A stretch of 64,000 nt of DNA, from positions 88,605 to 152,604 of the forward strand of contig NZ_QUZH01000006.1 in the NCBI RefSeq assembly GCF_009761675.1, read 5' to 3'. Source of the stretch: Bhargavaea sp. CC-171006. Lineage in GTDB: Bacteria; Bacillota; Bacilli; Bacillales_A; Planococcaceae. The notes beneath the pieces are model-generated. The model made no database searches. It had not been told where the DNA came from and saw only the letters and a program-made list of their open reading frames with translations. Below are positions 8,330 through 19,575 of the stretch, piece after piece. A program made the translations under genes and the position numbers. Numbering within the stretch: position 1 is the first letter of the stretch; each line of letters opens with the position of its first letter.

Positions 8330-8638
8330 ATGAGCATGGTGGAAGAATGGAATCTGCATCAATTTGAAGAAGCATCAAAGAATCCGGCCGTTGCCGCCTT
8401 TTATCTGTATACACCCCTTTGCGGGACATGTCAGGTGGCCTCGAAGATGATGGATGTCGTGGAACAACTTCTTCCCGATGTAAAACTTGGCAAGGCAGAC
8501 CTCAATTATCACGAGGAGGTGGCCGCCAGGTACGGGGTGGAGAGCGTTCCATGCCTCCTGATTTCAAAAGAGGGGCAGCCGGTCGAAAAAATCTACGCAT
8601 TCCGGTCGGTCCCGTACCTGTATGAGAAATTAAGTTGA
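8330..8638 (+). CDS. yusE: thioredoxin-like protein YusE
   Basis: 102 residues, thioredoxin fold with a CGTCQV active site (about residue 30) and the cis-proline loop GVESVPCLLI. Like B. subtilis YusE it follows the Toprim gene and precedes the methionine ABC transporter. A second in-frame ATG at 8336 fits the AAAGGA site somewhat better, so the protein may be two residues shorter. The end of the gene overlaps the -35 box of the S-box leader promoter (TTGACG 8635-8640). Redox role is inferred from the CxxC only. Confidence 0.85.
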   Translation: MSMVEEWNLHQFEEASKNPAVAAFYLYTPLCGTCQVASKMMDVVEQLLPDVKLGKADLNYHEEVAARYGVESVPCLLISKEGQPVEKIYAFRSVPYLYEKLS

Positions 8639-8664
8639 CGCAAAACGATCAGCTGTGTTATAGT
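8635..8664 (+). promoter_or_regulatory. promoter of the S-box metNPQ leader
   Basis: TTGACG, 18-bp spacer, TATAGT. The -35 box overlaps the stop codon of the preceding thioredoxin-like gene. It places the transcript start shortly before the riboswitch. Confidence 0.8.
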
Positions 8665-8711
8665 TTCATCCATCAGTCATCCGACAAACGGATGATCTAA
8701 ACGAATACGGA

Positions 8712-8824
8712 ACACTCTTATTGAGAGAGGCGGAGGGACGTGCCCGATGAAGCCCGGCAACCGTCACGGAAACGTGAAATGGTGCCAAATCACTCAAAGC
8801 GCAAGCGCTTTGGCAGATGAGAGG
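8712..8824 (+). ncRNA. SAM-I (S-box) riboswitch
   Basis: Classical S-box core: CTCTTATTGAGAGAGGCGGA, then GGGAC-TGCCCGATGAAGCCCGGCAACC (8736-8762) and the closing TGAGAG arm of P1 (8818-8823) pairing with CTCTTA (8715-8720). S-adenosylmethionine binding stabilises the aptamer and lets the downstream terminator form. It controls the methionine ABC transporter genes metN-metP-metQ. Confidence 0.95.
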
Positions 8825-8856
8825 AAATGCACCGGTCGGAGACGGATCGGTTGCGC

Positions 8857-8889
8857 GACCTGTCTGCCTGTAAGCAGATGGGTCTTTTT
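8857..8889 (+). terminator. S-box-controlled terminator
   Basis: GACCTGTCTGC-CTGTAA-GCAGATGGGTC hairpin followed by TTTTTA, 18 bp before metN. It is the expression platform of the SAM riboswitch. Confidence 0.88.
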
Positions 8890-8906
8890 AATGCAGAGGT
8901 GACCAA

Positions 8907-9932
8907 ATGATTAAGCTAGAACAAATAACCAAGCAGTTCCGCCTTTCCAATGGGACTCTTACTGCCGTCGATGCGGTCGATCTGGAGATCCGGGAGGGCG
9001 AGATATTCGGCATCATCGGATACAGCGGTGCAGGAAAAAGCACACTGATCCGCATGCTGAACGGCCTTGAAAAGCCAACCGGCGGCCGCGTGACGGTCAA
9101 CGGTATGGAAATGTCGAAGGTTTCCGGAGCGGACCTCAGGAAGGCACGCCAGAAAGTCAGCATGATCTTCCAGCACTTCAACCTGCTCTGGTCACGCACA
9201 GTGGCGGAGAATATTGCTTTCCCGCTTGAGATTGCAGGCGTGAAAAAGGCGGATCGGGAACCGAGGGTGCGGGAACTGATCCGGCTTGTCGGGCTTGAGG
9301 GGCGTGAGGATGCTTATCCGTCGGAGCTTTCCGGCGGACAGAAGCAGCGTGTCGGAATCGCACGGGCGCTTGCCAATGAACCGGATGTCCTGCTGTGTGA
9401 CGAAGCCACATCGGCACTGGACCCGGAAACAACCGACTCGATCCTGGATCTTCTGACCGATATCAACAAAAGGCTGAACCTGACAATCGTGCTCATCACA
9501 CACGAGATGCACGTCATCCGGAAAATCTGTCACCGTGTCGCCGTCATGGAAGCGGGACGGGTCGTGGAGATGGGGGACGTGCTCCAGGTGTTCCGCTCGC
9601 CACAGCAACCGATCACAAAGCGGTTCGTGTCCCAGGTGACCGAATCGCCGGATGTCAAACAGGCCATCGGGCAGCTTGTCAGCGAGAATCCGGACGGCAC
9701 TCTGATCCGCCTCGGTTTCGTCGGAGAACGGACGGGAGAACCGGTACTTGCCCGGCTGATCCGGTCATTCGATATTGACGTCAACATTCTGCAGGCCAAT
9801 GTCTCGCAGACGCACGGCGGTACATTCGGCTCCATCATCCTGAATCTCATGGGCGATGAGGCGGCGGTTGCACAAGCAGTGGAGTTCCTTCATTCTGAAG
9901 GCGTGGAAACAGAGGTGATCGAACGTGATTGA
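8907..9932 (+). CDS. metN: methionine ABC transporter ATP-binding protein
   Basis: 341 residues, peripheral membrane ATPase of the methionine importer. Walker A GYSGAGKST (about residue 38), signature LSGGQKQRVGIARAL, Walker B VLLCDEATSALDP and the H-loop THEMHVI are intact. The last ~90 residues form the C-terminal NIL/ACT-like domain that binds methionine and inhibits transport in the E. coli homologue. It is controlled by the S-box riboswitch and overlaps metP by 8 bp. Confidence 0.96.
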   Translation: MIKLEQITKQFRLSNGTLTAVDAVDLEIREGEIFGIIGYSGAGKSTLIRMLNGLEKPTGGRVTVNGMEMSKVSGADLRKARQKVSMIFQHFNLLWSRTVAENIAFPLEIAGVKKADREPRVRELIRLVGLEGREDAYPSELSGGQKQRVGIARALANEPDVLLCDEATSALDPETTDSILDLLTDINKRLNLTIVLITHEMHVIRKICHRVAVMEAGRVVEMGDVLQVFRSPQQPITKRFVSQVTESPDVKQAIGQLVSENPDGTLIRLGFVGERTGEPVLARLIRSFDIDVNILQANVSQTHGGTFGSIILNLMGDEAAVAQAVEFLHSEGVETEVIERD

Positions 9933-10593
9933 ACAACTGTTTCCCAACGTCGACTGGGAGAAAATGTGGGAGGCGACACTTGAGACACTTTACATGACGG
10001 CAGTCGCCACAGTATTCACCTTCCTGATCGGGCTTGTGCTCGGTATCCTTCTTTTCCTTACGGGGCCGAAAGGCATTTATCAGAATCGGATTTCAAACCT
10101 GATCACAGCGGCATTCGTCAACATTTTCAGGTCAATTCCATTCATCATTCTGATCATTCTGCTGATCCCGCTCACGAAGTTCCTGCTCGGCTCGATCCGA
10201 GGGCCGAATGCGGCACTGCCGGCCCTGATCATCGGCTCTGCGCCGTTTTACGGACGGATGGTCCAGATTGCGCTTGCGGAAATCGATAAGGGCGTCATCG
10301 AGGCGGCCCGTTCGATGGGGGCGACCACATGGACGATCATCCGGAAAGTGCTGCTCCCGGAATCGATGCCGGCGCTGATCTCAGGCATCACCGTGACGGC
10401 AATTGCGCTCGTCGGCTATACGGCAATGGCCGGCATAATCGGGGCGGGGGGTCTCGGTAACCTGGCTTACCTGGACGGCTTCCAAAGAAGCCGCACCGAC
10501 GTGACGATGGTCGCCACCATCCTGATCCTGATCATCGTCTTTGCCATCCAGTGGATTGGTGACATCCTGGTCAAGAGGACGGACAAACGCTAA
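9925..10593 (+). CDS. metP: methionine ABC transporter permease
   Basis: 222 residues, five membrane segments, MetI/MetP family permease. The coupling motif EAARSMGATTWTIIRKVLLP (EAA loop) lies near residue 125. Translation starts at GTG 9925, overlapping the end of metN by 8 bp, so the two are translationally coupled. Works with metN (ATPase) and metQ (binding lipoprotein). Confidence 0.95.
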   Translation: MIEQLFPNVDWEKMWEATLETLYMTAVATVFTFLIGLVLGILLFLTGPKGIYQNRISNLITAAFVNIFRSIPFIILIILLIPLTKFLLGSIRGPNAALPALIIGSAPFYGRMVQIALAEIDKGVIEAARSMGATTWTIIRKVLLPESMPALISGITVTAIALVGYTAMAGIIGAGGLGNLAYLDGFQRSRTDVTMVATILILIIVFAIQWIGDILVKRTDKR

Positions 10594-10643
10594 AAGAATT
10601 TGAGCACTCAAATAAAATTACAAAACCCAAGGGGGAAATCATA

Positions 10644-11501
10644 ATGAAAAAATTTGCAGCAGGACTATTTCTGGCAACTGGCACACTTGCTCTGGCCGCA
10701 TGTGGCGCAGGCGGAGACGACACCTCTTCCGGCACATCCGAAGGCGGGGAAAGCAGCGGGGAGCCAAAAGAACTCGTTGTCGGTGCATCCAACGTACCGC
10801 ATGCCCTGATCCTGGAAGAGGCCAAGCCGCTTCTTGAAGAGAAAGGCATCGAACTGAAGATCGAAACTTATCAGGACTATGTCCTTCCGAACGAGGACCT
10901 GGAATCCGGAGAAATCGATGCGAACTACTTCCAGCACATCCCTTATCTTGAAACCCAGATGGCCGACCATGGCTATGACTTCGTGAATGCCGGCGGCATC
11001 CATATCGAGCCGATCGGCATCTATTCGAAAAAGTATGATTCCCTGGAGGACCTGCCGGACGGCGCGACGATCCTAATGAGCAACTCGGTTGCCGACCACG
11101 GCCGGATCCTTTCCATGCTGGAAAGCCAGGGCCTCATCAAGCTTGATGAAGGAGTCGACAAAACAGCAGCAGAAGTCAAGGACATCGTGGAAAACCCGAA
11201 AAACCTTGAATTTGATGCGGACTATGAGGCGTCCTTCCTGCCTCAGCTCTACAACCAGGAAGAAGGTGATGCGCTTCTCATCAACTCCAACTATGCGATT
11301 GATGCGGGACTCAATCCGCTTGAAGATGCCATCGCTCTCGAAGACTCCGATTCCCCTTATGTCAACGTGATCGCTGTCCGCAGCGGTGACGAAGACAAAC
11401 AGGAAATCAAGGCACTTGTTGAAGTGCTCCGCTCTGAGGAAATTCAGGACTTCATCATCGAAGAATGGGGCGGCTCGGTCGTTCCTGTTGACGGGGAATA
11501 A
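10644..11501 (+). CDS. metQ: methionine-binding lipoprotein
   Basis: 285 residues, NlpA/MetQ family. A lipoprotein signal MKKFAAGLFLATGTLALAAC ends in a LAAC lipobox, so the mature protein is anchored at Cys20 on the outer face of the membrane. A short G/S/E-rich linker follows, then the binding domain with GASNVPHALILE and ANYFQHIPYLE, typical of MetQ. Last gene of the S-box operon; a strong terminator follows. Confidence 0.95.
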   Translation: MKKFAAGLFLATGTLALAACGAGGDDTSSGTSEGGESSGEPKELVVGASNVPHALILEEAKPLLEEKGIELKIETYQDYVLPNEDLESGEIDANYFQHIPYLETQMADHGYDFVNAGGIHIEPIGIYSKKYDSLEDLPDGATILMSNSVADHGRILSMLESQGLIKLDEGVDKTAAEVKDIVENPKNLEFDADYEASFLPQLYNQEEGDALLINSNYAIDAGLNPLEDAIALEDSDSPYVNVIAVRSGDEDKQEIKALVEVLRSEEIQDFIIEEWGGSVVPVDGE

Positions 11502-11527
11502 TACAGATAAAATAGCGAAACAATCAA

Positions 11528-11575
11528 GCCGCCGTGCCGGGACTCTGAAAAAGAATCCCGGCACGGCGGCTTTTT
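11528..11575 (+). terminator. terminator after metQ
   Basis: Perfect 15-bp stem GCCGCCGTGCCGGGA (11528-11542) / TCCCGGCACGGCGGC (11556-11570) followed by TTTTT. Confidence 0.93.
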
Positions 11576-11598
11576 CACTGCCTGCCTGTCATTTCCTG

Positions 11599-11627
11599 TT
11601 GTAACCGTTCACAAGTAAATGTATTCT
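11599..11627 (+). promoter_or_regulatory. candidate promoter of the DAACS symporter
   Basis: TTGTAA, 17-bp spacer, TATTCT, about 90 bp upstream of the symporter start. Confidence 0.4.
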
Positions 11628-11718
11628 GAATAAGTGGCCAAGCCTTCTATTGGATGGGGGAGTGTGGTAAAGTGGTCACATCAGAAAAACAAGTGTCTTT
11701 TTAGGGGGTACATTCATC

Positions 11719-12939
11719 ATGAAGAAAATCGGTCTGCTGGGCCGGATCGTCATCGCTATTGCGCTGGCTGTCGGCATCGGCTCGATCCTCAACACGATCC
11801 CGGAAAAGTATGGACTCTGGTTCGTCGAACTCGGAGCGACATTCAATATGCTGTTTGGCGGGTTCCTGAGTTTTGTCGTTCCGCTGATCATCATCGGATT
11901 CATCGCACCCGGCATCGCCAAACTTGGAAAAGGTTCTGCCAAACTGCTCGGACTTTCGACGGGCCTGGCGTATCTTTCTACAATTGTTGCAGGGGTTCTG
12001 GCATTTTTCGTGGCATCCAACCTGCTGCCGGGACTGATCGGCAGTCCGGCGGCCGACAATATCGGCGATCCATCTGAGGCATTGGCCTCTGCATTTTTCG
12101 AGCTGGAAATCGAGCCGATCATGGGCGTGCTCACTTCCCTGATCTTCGCTTTCCTGATGGGCATCGGGATGGCGGCAATCGGAAGCAAAACGTTGCTGTC
12201 CGTTTTTGACGAATTCCAGCAGCTGATCGAAAAGACCATCAGCAGTGTCATCATCCCGCTGCTGCCGTTCCACATTTTCGGCGTCTTCCTTAATATGACG
12301 TATGCCGGGCAGGTGGCCAGCGTCCTTTCGGTATTTGCGATGGTGTTCGTGCTGATCATTGCCATGCATCTGATTATGCTGCTGATCCAGTATACGGCCG
12401 CAGGCGCGCTGACACACCGCAATCCGTTCAGATTGCTGAAAACAATGGCTCCGGCGTACTTCACGGCTCTCGGCACTCAATCGTCTGCCGCGACCATTCC
12501 CGTTACCGTCCGGCAGGCCCGCAAAACCGGTGCTTCCGACAAAGTTGTCGATTTCACGGTACCGCTATTTGCCAATATCCATCTGTCGGGAAGCACCATC
12601 ACGCTGACAACCTGTGCGATCGGGGTCATGCTCATGAATGGGCTGCCGGTTTCAATCGGGCCGATGATGCAATTTATCGCTGTACTTGGTGTGACGATGA
12701 TCGCGGCACCCGGAGTGCCGGGAGGAGCAGTCATGGCGGCGCTTGGCCTGCTGTCCTCGATGCTCGGCTTTACAGAGCCGATGATTGCGCTCATGATCGC
12801 CCTCTACATGGCGCAGGACAGCTTCGGCACGGCTACAAACGTTACGGGTGATGGCGCGCTTGCAATTATTACCGACAAGTTCGCGTCTCCTGGAACTGAG
12901 GTCTCTTCGCCAGCGCCCGCCGATACGAAAACAGTATGA
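11719..12939 (+). CDS. dicarboxylate/amino acid:cation symporter (DAACS family)
   Basis: 406 residues with eight or so membrane segments and two re-entrant loops, as in the glutamate/dicarboxylate (GltP/DctA/SstT) family. The serine-rich hairpin appears as GTQSSAATIP and the TM7 region as NIHLSGSTITLTTC. It imports an amino acid or dicarboxylate with Na+ or H+. The classical NMDGT motif of TM7 reads differently here (NIHLSGSTI), placing it in a divergent branch, so the substrate is not predictable. Monocistronic; ATG 11719 follows an AGGGGG site at a slightly long distance. Confidence 0.88.
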   Translation: MKKIGLLGRIVIAIALAVGIGSILNTIPEKYGLWFVELGATFNMLFGGFLSFVVPLIIIGFIAPGIAKLGKGSAKLLGLSTGLAYLSTIVAGVLAFFVASNLLPGLIGSPAADNIGDPSEALASAFFELEIEPIMGVLTSLIFAFLMGIGMAAIGSKTLLSVFDEFQQLIEKTISSVIIPLLPFHIFGVFLNMTYAGQVASVLSVFAMVFVLIIAMHLIMLLIQYTAAGALTHRNPFRLLKTMAPAYFTALGTQSSAATIPVTVRQARKTGASDKVVDFTVPLFANIHLSGSTITLTTCAIGVMLMNGLPVSIGPMMQFIAVLGVTMIAAPGVPGGAVMAALGLLSSMLGFTEPMIALMIALYMAQDSFGTATNVTGDGALAIITDKFASPGTEVSSPAPADTKTV

Positions 12940-13037
12940 TTTTCCCTGTTTTGATCTGCGGCAATAGGGTAGACTAGAAGGGAAATCAAACCGGCTGAAG
13001 CCGGCATAATCGAAAGGAATGGTTCATTATCGACCCC

Positions 13038-13229
13038 ATGAGGCTCGAGTATACGGACAGGATGGCACAAAGTTTTCGGAGCACACACGGCATCGGCTAT
13101 GAGGATTATCGCATGAATCCGAAGCTGCAGCTGGAAGTGGAGAAGCAGAGGGAAAGGGAATATGCCCTCAGCCAAAGCTTCGGCATGAGGCCGGAGACGG
13201 GTGGCCATCATCACACAATGACCGAATAA
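13038..13229 (+). CDS. hypothetical small protein
   Basis: 63 residues, hydrophilic, charged (R/E/Q-rich middle) with an HHH near the C-terminus; no membrane segment. The ATG at 13038 has its AAAGGAA site (13013-13019) about 19 bp away, which is too far. An in-frame ATT at 13026 lies at ideal distance and would add IIDP before the first Met. A rho-independent terminator follows 15 bp after the stop, which supports a real transcript. I do not recognise the family. No start other than ATT explains the ribosome binding site well; confidence in the coding call is moderate. Confidence 0.55.
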   Translation: MRLEYTDRMAQSFRSTHGIGYEDYRMNPKLQLEVEKQREREYALSQSFGMRPETGGHHHTMTE

Positions 13230-13243
13230 TAATGAACCCGCCC

Positions 13244-13278
13244 AAAAGGACCGCCGCTTAAAGCGCCGGTCCTTTTGT
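13244..13278 (+). terminator. terminator after the 63-residue ORF
   Basis: AAAAGGACC (13244-13252) pairs with GGTCCTTTT (13268-13276), with an inner GCGGCTT-like dyad, ending in a T-run. Confidence 0.85.
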
Positions 13279-13314
13279 TAACCTGCTTTTCATTCTCATT
13301 GGGAAGCTGATAAT

Positions 13315-13329
13315 TGAAAATGACTTTCA
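13315..13329. promoter_or_regulatory. Fur-box-like inverted repeat upstream of suf
   Basis: TGAAAATGACTTTCA fits the 7-1-7 shape of Bacillus Fur-family operators with one mismatch between arms, and sits inside a perfect ATTGAAA-5-TTTCAAT dyad (13313-13331). It lies ~85 bp upstream of the suf promoter -35, so it could bind Fur/PerR-like protein or be chance in an AT-rich spacer. Confidence 0.3.
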
Positions 13330-13413
13330 ATGATGGCGCGCCAGGACCAAAAAGCTCTGAATTATAGGGTTTCTGCGTTTTCAAGGGCTTTCTGCATAAC
13401 CCGGCGAAATGAT

Positions 13414-13442
13414 TTGCAAGCGTCCCCGGTTTCAGTTAAGAT
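13414..13442 (+). promoter_or_regulatory. candidate promoter of sufCDSUB
   Basis: TTGCAA (13414-13419), 17-bp spacer, TAAGAT (13437-13442), 52 bp before the ATG of sufC. Confidence 0.5.
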
Positions 13443-13494
13443 TAGAATGATGATAAATAAGGATGGCACAGCCGTCCATACTGGAGGTATTCGG

Positions 13495-14274
13495 ATGTCT
13501 ACTCTCGAAATCAAAGGTCTGCACGTCGAAATCGAAGGCAAGGAAATCCTGAAAGGCGTCGACCTGACAATCAATACAAATGAAATCCATGCTGTCATGG
13601 GACCGAACGGGACAGGTAAATCCACTCTCGCATCGGCCATCATGGGGCATCCTAAATATGTAGTTACTGCCGGTACAGTTACACTCGACGGTGAAGACGT
13701 CCTTGAAATGGAAGTGGACGAGCGTGCCAAGGCGGGCCTCTTCCTCGCTATGCAATATCCAAGTGAAATCTCCGGTGTGACAAATGCCGACTTCCTCCGT
13801 TCCGCAATCAATTCAAAGCGTGAAGAGGGCGAAGAAATCTCTCTGATGAAGTTCATCCGTGAACTCGACAGCAAGATGGAAACGCTCGAAATGAATCAGG
13901 AAATGGCACAGCGCTACCTGAACGAAGGCTTCTCCGGCGGTGAGAAAAAGCGCAACGAGATCCTTCAGCTCATGATGCTGAAGCCTAAATTCGCCATCCT
14001 AGACGAAATTGACTCCGGTCTTGACATCGATGCGCTGAAAGTTGTTTCCAAGGGCGTCAACGAAATGCGCGGCGAAAACTTCGGGTGCCTGATCATCACT
14101 CACTATCAGCGTCTCCTCAACTACATCACGCCGGACAAGGTCCATGTGATGATGCAGGGCCGTGTCGTCAAATCCGGCGGTCCGGAACTTGCCCAGAAGC
14201 TTGAGGCACAGGGCTATGACTGGATCAAGGAAGAGCTCGGCATCGAAGATGAAACTGTTGGACAAGAAGCATAA
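13495..14274 (+). CDS. sufC: Fe-S assembly ATPase SufC
   Basis: 259 residues, soluble ABC-type ATPase that works with SufB and SufD as the scaffold on which SUF builds Fe-S clusters. Walker A GPNGTGKST, signature FSGGEKKRNEI and Walker B FAILDEIDSGLD are intact. The reading frame is open 55 codons farther upstream but the ATG at 13495 has a CTGGAGG site and matches the family start. First gene of sufC-sufD-sufS-sufU-sufB, the standard Gram-positive order. Confidence 0.97.
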   Translation: MSTLEIKGLHVEIEGKEILKGVDLTINTNEIHAVMGPNGTGKSTLASAIMGHPKYVVTAGTVTLDGEDVLEMEVDERAKAGLFLAMQYPSEISGVTNADFLRSAINSKREEGEEISLMKFIRELDSKMETLEMNQEMAQRYLNEGFSGGEKKRNEILQLMMLKPKFAILDEIDSGLDIDALKVVSKGVNEMRGENFGCLIITHYQRLLNYITPDKVHVMMQGRVVKSGGPELAQKLEAQGYDWIKEELGIEDETVGQEA

Positions 14275-14292
14275 CGGAAGGGGACGAACGAA

Positions 14293-17262
<2,970 letters not shown>

Positions 17263-17276
17263 ACGGAGGAACAGTA

Positions 17277-18674
17277 ATGGCTAAAAAAATGCCGGAAATC
17301 GGCGATTATAAATACGGCTTCCACGACAAAGACGTATCGGTTTTCCGTTCGAAGCGCGGTCTGACAAGAGAGATTGTCGAAGAAATCTCCAGGATGAAAG
17401 AAGAGCCTCAATGGATGCTCGACTACCGCCTGAAGGCGCTCGACATCTTCTACAAAAAGCCGATGCCGGTGTGGGGCGGCGATCTCAGTGAACTGAACTT
17501 CGACGAGATCACTTACTACGTCAAGCCGTCGGAAGCGACTGAGCGCTCGTGGGATGAAGTCCCTGAAGAAATCAAGCGCACGTTCGACAAGCTGGGCATT
17601 CCGGAAGCGGAACAAAAGTACCTCGCGGGTGTTTCCGCGCAGTACGAGTCCGAAGTCGTCTACCACAACATGAAGGAAGACCTCGAGGATATGGGAATCG
17701 TCTTCAAGGACACCGACTCGGCGCTCCGCGAAAACGAAGACATCTTCAAGAAGTACTGGGCAACGGTCATTCCGGCTGCGGACAACAAGTTTTCCGCGCT
17801 GAACTCCGCTGTCTGGTCGGGCGGCTCGTTCATCTATGTCCCGCCGGGCGTGAAGGTGGATACACCGCTCCAGGCTTACTTCCGCATCAACTCCGAGAAC
17901 ATGGGGCAGTTTGAGCGTACGCTGATCATCGTCGATGAAGGCGCGAGCGTTCACTATGTAGAGGGCTGCACTGCTCCTGTCTACACGACAAACTCGCTTC
18001 ACTCGGCGGTTGTTGAGATCATCATCAAGAAAGACGCCTACTGCCGCTACACGACCATCCAGAACTGGGCGAACAACGTCTACAACCTCGTCACTAAGCG
18101 CGCGGTTGCAGAGGAAAACGCGACAATGGAATGGATCGACGGCAACATCGGCTCCAAGCTGACGATGAAATACCCTGCTGTCCTCCTCAAGGGCGAAGGC
18201 GCACGCGGCATGACGCTGTCCATCGCACTTGCAGGCAAAGGCCAGCACCAGGATGCGGGCGCGAAGATGATGCACCTCGCACCTAACACGTCCTCGACGA
18301 TCGTCTCCAAGTCGATTTCGAAACAGGGCGGCAAGGTTTCGTACCGCGGAATCGTGCACTTCGGCCGCAAGGCACACGGTGCGCGTGCCAACATCGAGTG
18401 TGATACGCTCATCATGGACAACCAGTCCACGTCCGACACGATCCCGTACAACGAGATCCTGAACGACAATATCTCGCTCGAGCACGAAGCGAAAGTCTCG
18501 AAGGTATCCGAAGAGCAGCTCTTCTACCTCATGAGCCGCGGCATCTCCGAAGAAGAAGCGACGGAAATGATCGTCATGGGCTTCATCGAGCCATTCACAA
18601 AAGAACTTCCGATGGAATACGCGGTCGAAATGAACCGCCTCATCAAGTTCGAGATGGAAGGTTCAATCGGTTAA
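17277..18674 (+). CDS. sufB: Fe-S cluster assembly protein SufB
   Basis: 465 residues, main scaffold subunit of SufBCD. The SufBD core with [19 protein letters not shown] and [20 protein letters not shown] is strong. The frame is open upstream into sufU, but the ATG at 17277 with an ACGGAGGA site, 14 bp after the sufU stop, matches the family N-terminus ([13 protein letters not shown]). Last gene of the operon; a terminator follows. Confidence 0.97.
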   Translation: MAKKMPEIGDYKYGFHDKDVSVFRSKRGLTREIVEEISRMKEEPQWMLDYRLKALDIFYKKPMPVWGGDLSELNFDEITYYVKPSEATERSWDEVPEEIKRTFDKLGIPEAEQKYLAGVSAQYESEVVYHNMKEDLEDMGIVFKDTDSALRENEDIFKKYWATVIPAADNKFSALNSAVWSGGSFIYVPPGVKVDTPLQAYFRINSENMGQFERTLIIVDEGASVHYVEGCTAPVYTTNSLHSAVVEIIIKKDAYCRYTTIQNWANNVYNLVTKRAVAEENATMEWIDGNIGSKLTMKYPAVLLKGEGARGMTLSIALAGKGQHQDAGAKMMHLAPNTSSTIVSKSISKQGGKVSYRGIVHFGRKAHGARANIECDTLIMDNQSTSDTIPYNEILNDNISLEHEAKVSKVSEEQLFYLMSRGISEEEATEMIVMGFIEPFTKELPMEYAVEMNRLIKFEMEGSIG

Positions 18675-18724
18675 AAAATATAAAATTGTCGGCGTGCCGA
18701 TTTGATTTTATCTTCTGATGTAGG

Positions 18725-18756
18725 AGGCGAACTTTTATAGTTCGCCTTCTTTTTTT
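18725..18756 (+). terminator. terminator of the suf operon
   Basis: AGGCGAAC-TTTTATA-GTTCGCCT stem followed by TCTTTTTTT. Confidence 0.92.
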
Positions 18757-18784
18757 AGTGATATCAGGATAAGATCCGTCAATT

Positions 18785-19261
18785 TTAGGGTTGTTTGATC
18801 GTTTGGTTCATATACTGGCGTGGAGTGCCATAAAAAGCAACCTGCCTATATTGCGGATAAATGGATAAGTAATGGATAAAGATGGGGGCATCGACGAGGA
18901 AGGGATAGTGTACGTAGAATTGACGATCACCATAGACAATCCCATTAAGTGCTGTAGCCATTTCTTTTTTAAATATTTTAAAACGGGTGTCTGCAATTTT
19001 CTGACTGAACTCTCCGCCATCTACATGCGCTTTTCCGATCAAGTTTAGACAGCCATGTGAATCTATTTTCCATTCAGCCAATACTTCATCACGCATTTTG
19101 GGGTTAATGGATTTACAGTTGTACACATATCCAATATCCAAAAATAATTCTGCTGTAATATCTGAATGCGTGAGAGTATATTTTCTTCCTTCAACCGGCT
19201 GAGCGAAAGTGGCAGGTGGAATGAGCTTGACGGATAATTTCTGTGGATCAAAAACGGACAT
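18785..19261 (-). CDS. staygreen family protein
   Basis: 158 residues. The pattern FDPQKLSVKLIPPAT, GRKYTLTHSDITAELFLDIG, NPKMRDEVLAEW and YGDRQFYVHYPFLVDAPIFI is that of the staygreen (SGR) domain, which in plants removes Mg from chlorophyll a and in bacteria occurs as a stand-alone protein of uncertain role. The ATG at 19261 follows a GGGGGA site. Base composition is clearly more AT-rich than the flanking suf and yun blocks and codon use follows, suggesting acquisition or weaker selection. No chlorophyll genes are present, so a metal-dechelation role on some other tetrapyrrole is possible but unproven. Confidence 0.82.
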   Translation of the reverse strand: MSVFDPQKLSVKLIPPATFAQPVEGRKYTLTHSDITAELFLDIGYVYNCKSINPKMRDEVLAEWKIDSHGCLNLIGKAHVDGGEFSQKIADTRFKIFKKEMATALNGIVYGDRQFYVHYPFLVDAPIFIHYLSIYPQYRQVAFYGTPRQYMNQTIKQP

Positions 19262-19495
19262 AGACAATCCCCCAATATTTAAAATCAATGTCCTTGATTT
19301 CTTTAGATCAACATGAAGTATTACTTTATGTGGGTCAATACCTATATATGACTGTATGGATGCCTAGTAAGGACATAACGATTCATAGATGGCCAACCGC
19401 GGCTTGAGCTCAGAAAGATCAAAGCTCAGTATAAAAAACGCCAACCGAAATAGTGTCTCTTGCATTAACCGAAAAAACTTGGCTGAATCAATACT
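19262..19495. other. AT-rich spacer with no recognised gene
   Basis: Between the staygreen gene and the terminator at 19496. I see no convincing ribosome binding site or conserved reading frame; short frames on both strands look random. It may hold the promoter of the minus-strand staygreen gene. Confidence 0.5.
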
Positions 19496-19529
19496 AAAAA
19501 CCCTTGCCTTTAACAGCGGCAAGGGTTTT
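19496..19529 (-). terminator. terminator of the amino-acid permease (bidirectional form)
   Basis: AAAAACCCTTGCC (19496-19508) and GGCAAGGGTTTT (19518-19529) form a stem with A/T runs on both sides, about 50 bp after the permease stop. Confidence 0.88.
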
Positions 19530-19575
19530 GGTACTTCACGAACAATATGGATAGCGATCTGGAGATTGATGGTTT

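Noticed and set aside
13330..13494. 55-codon upstream extension of sufC
   Set aside because: No ribosome binding site at the upstream ATG, the extension does not match SufC, and a strong GGAGG precedes the ATG at 13495.
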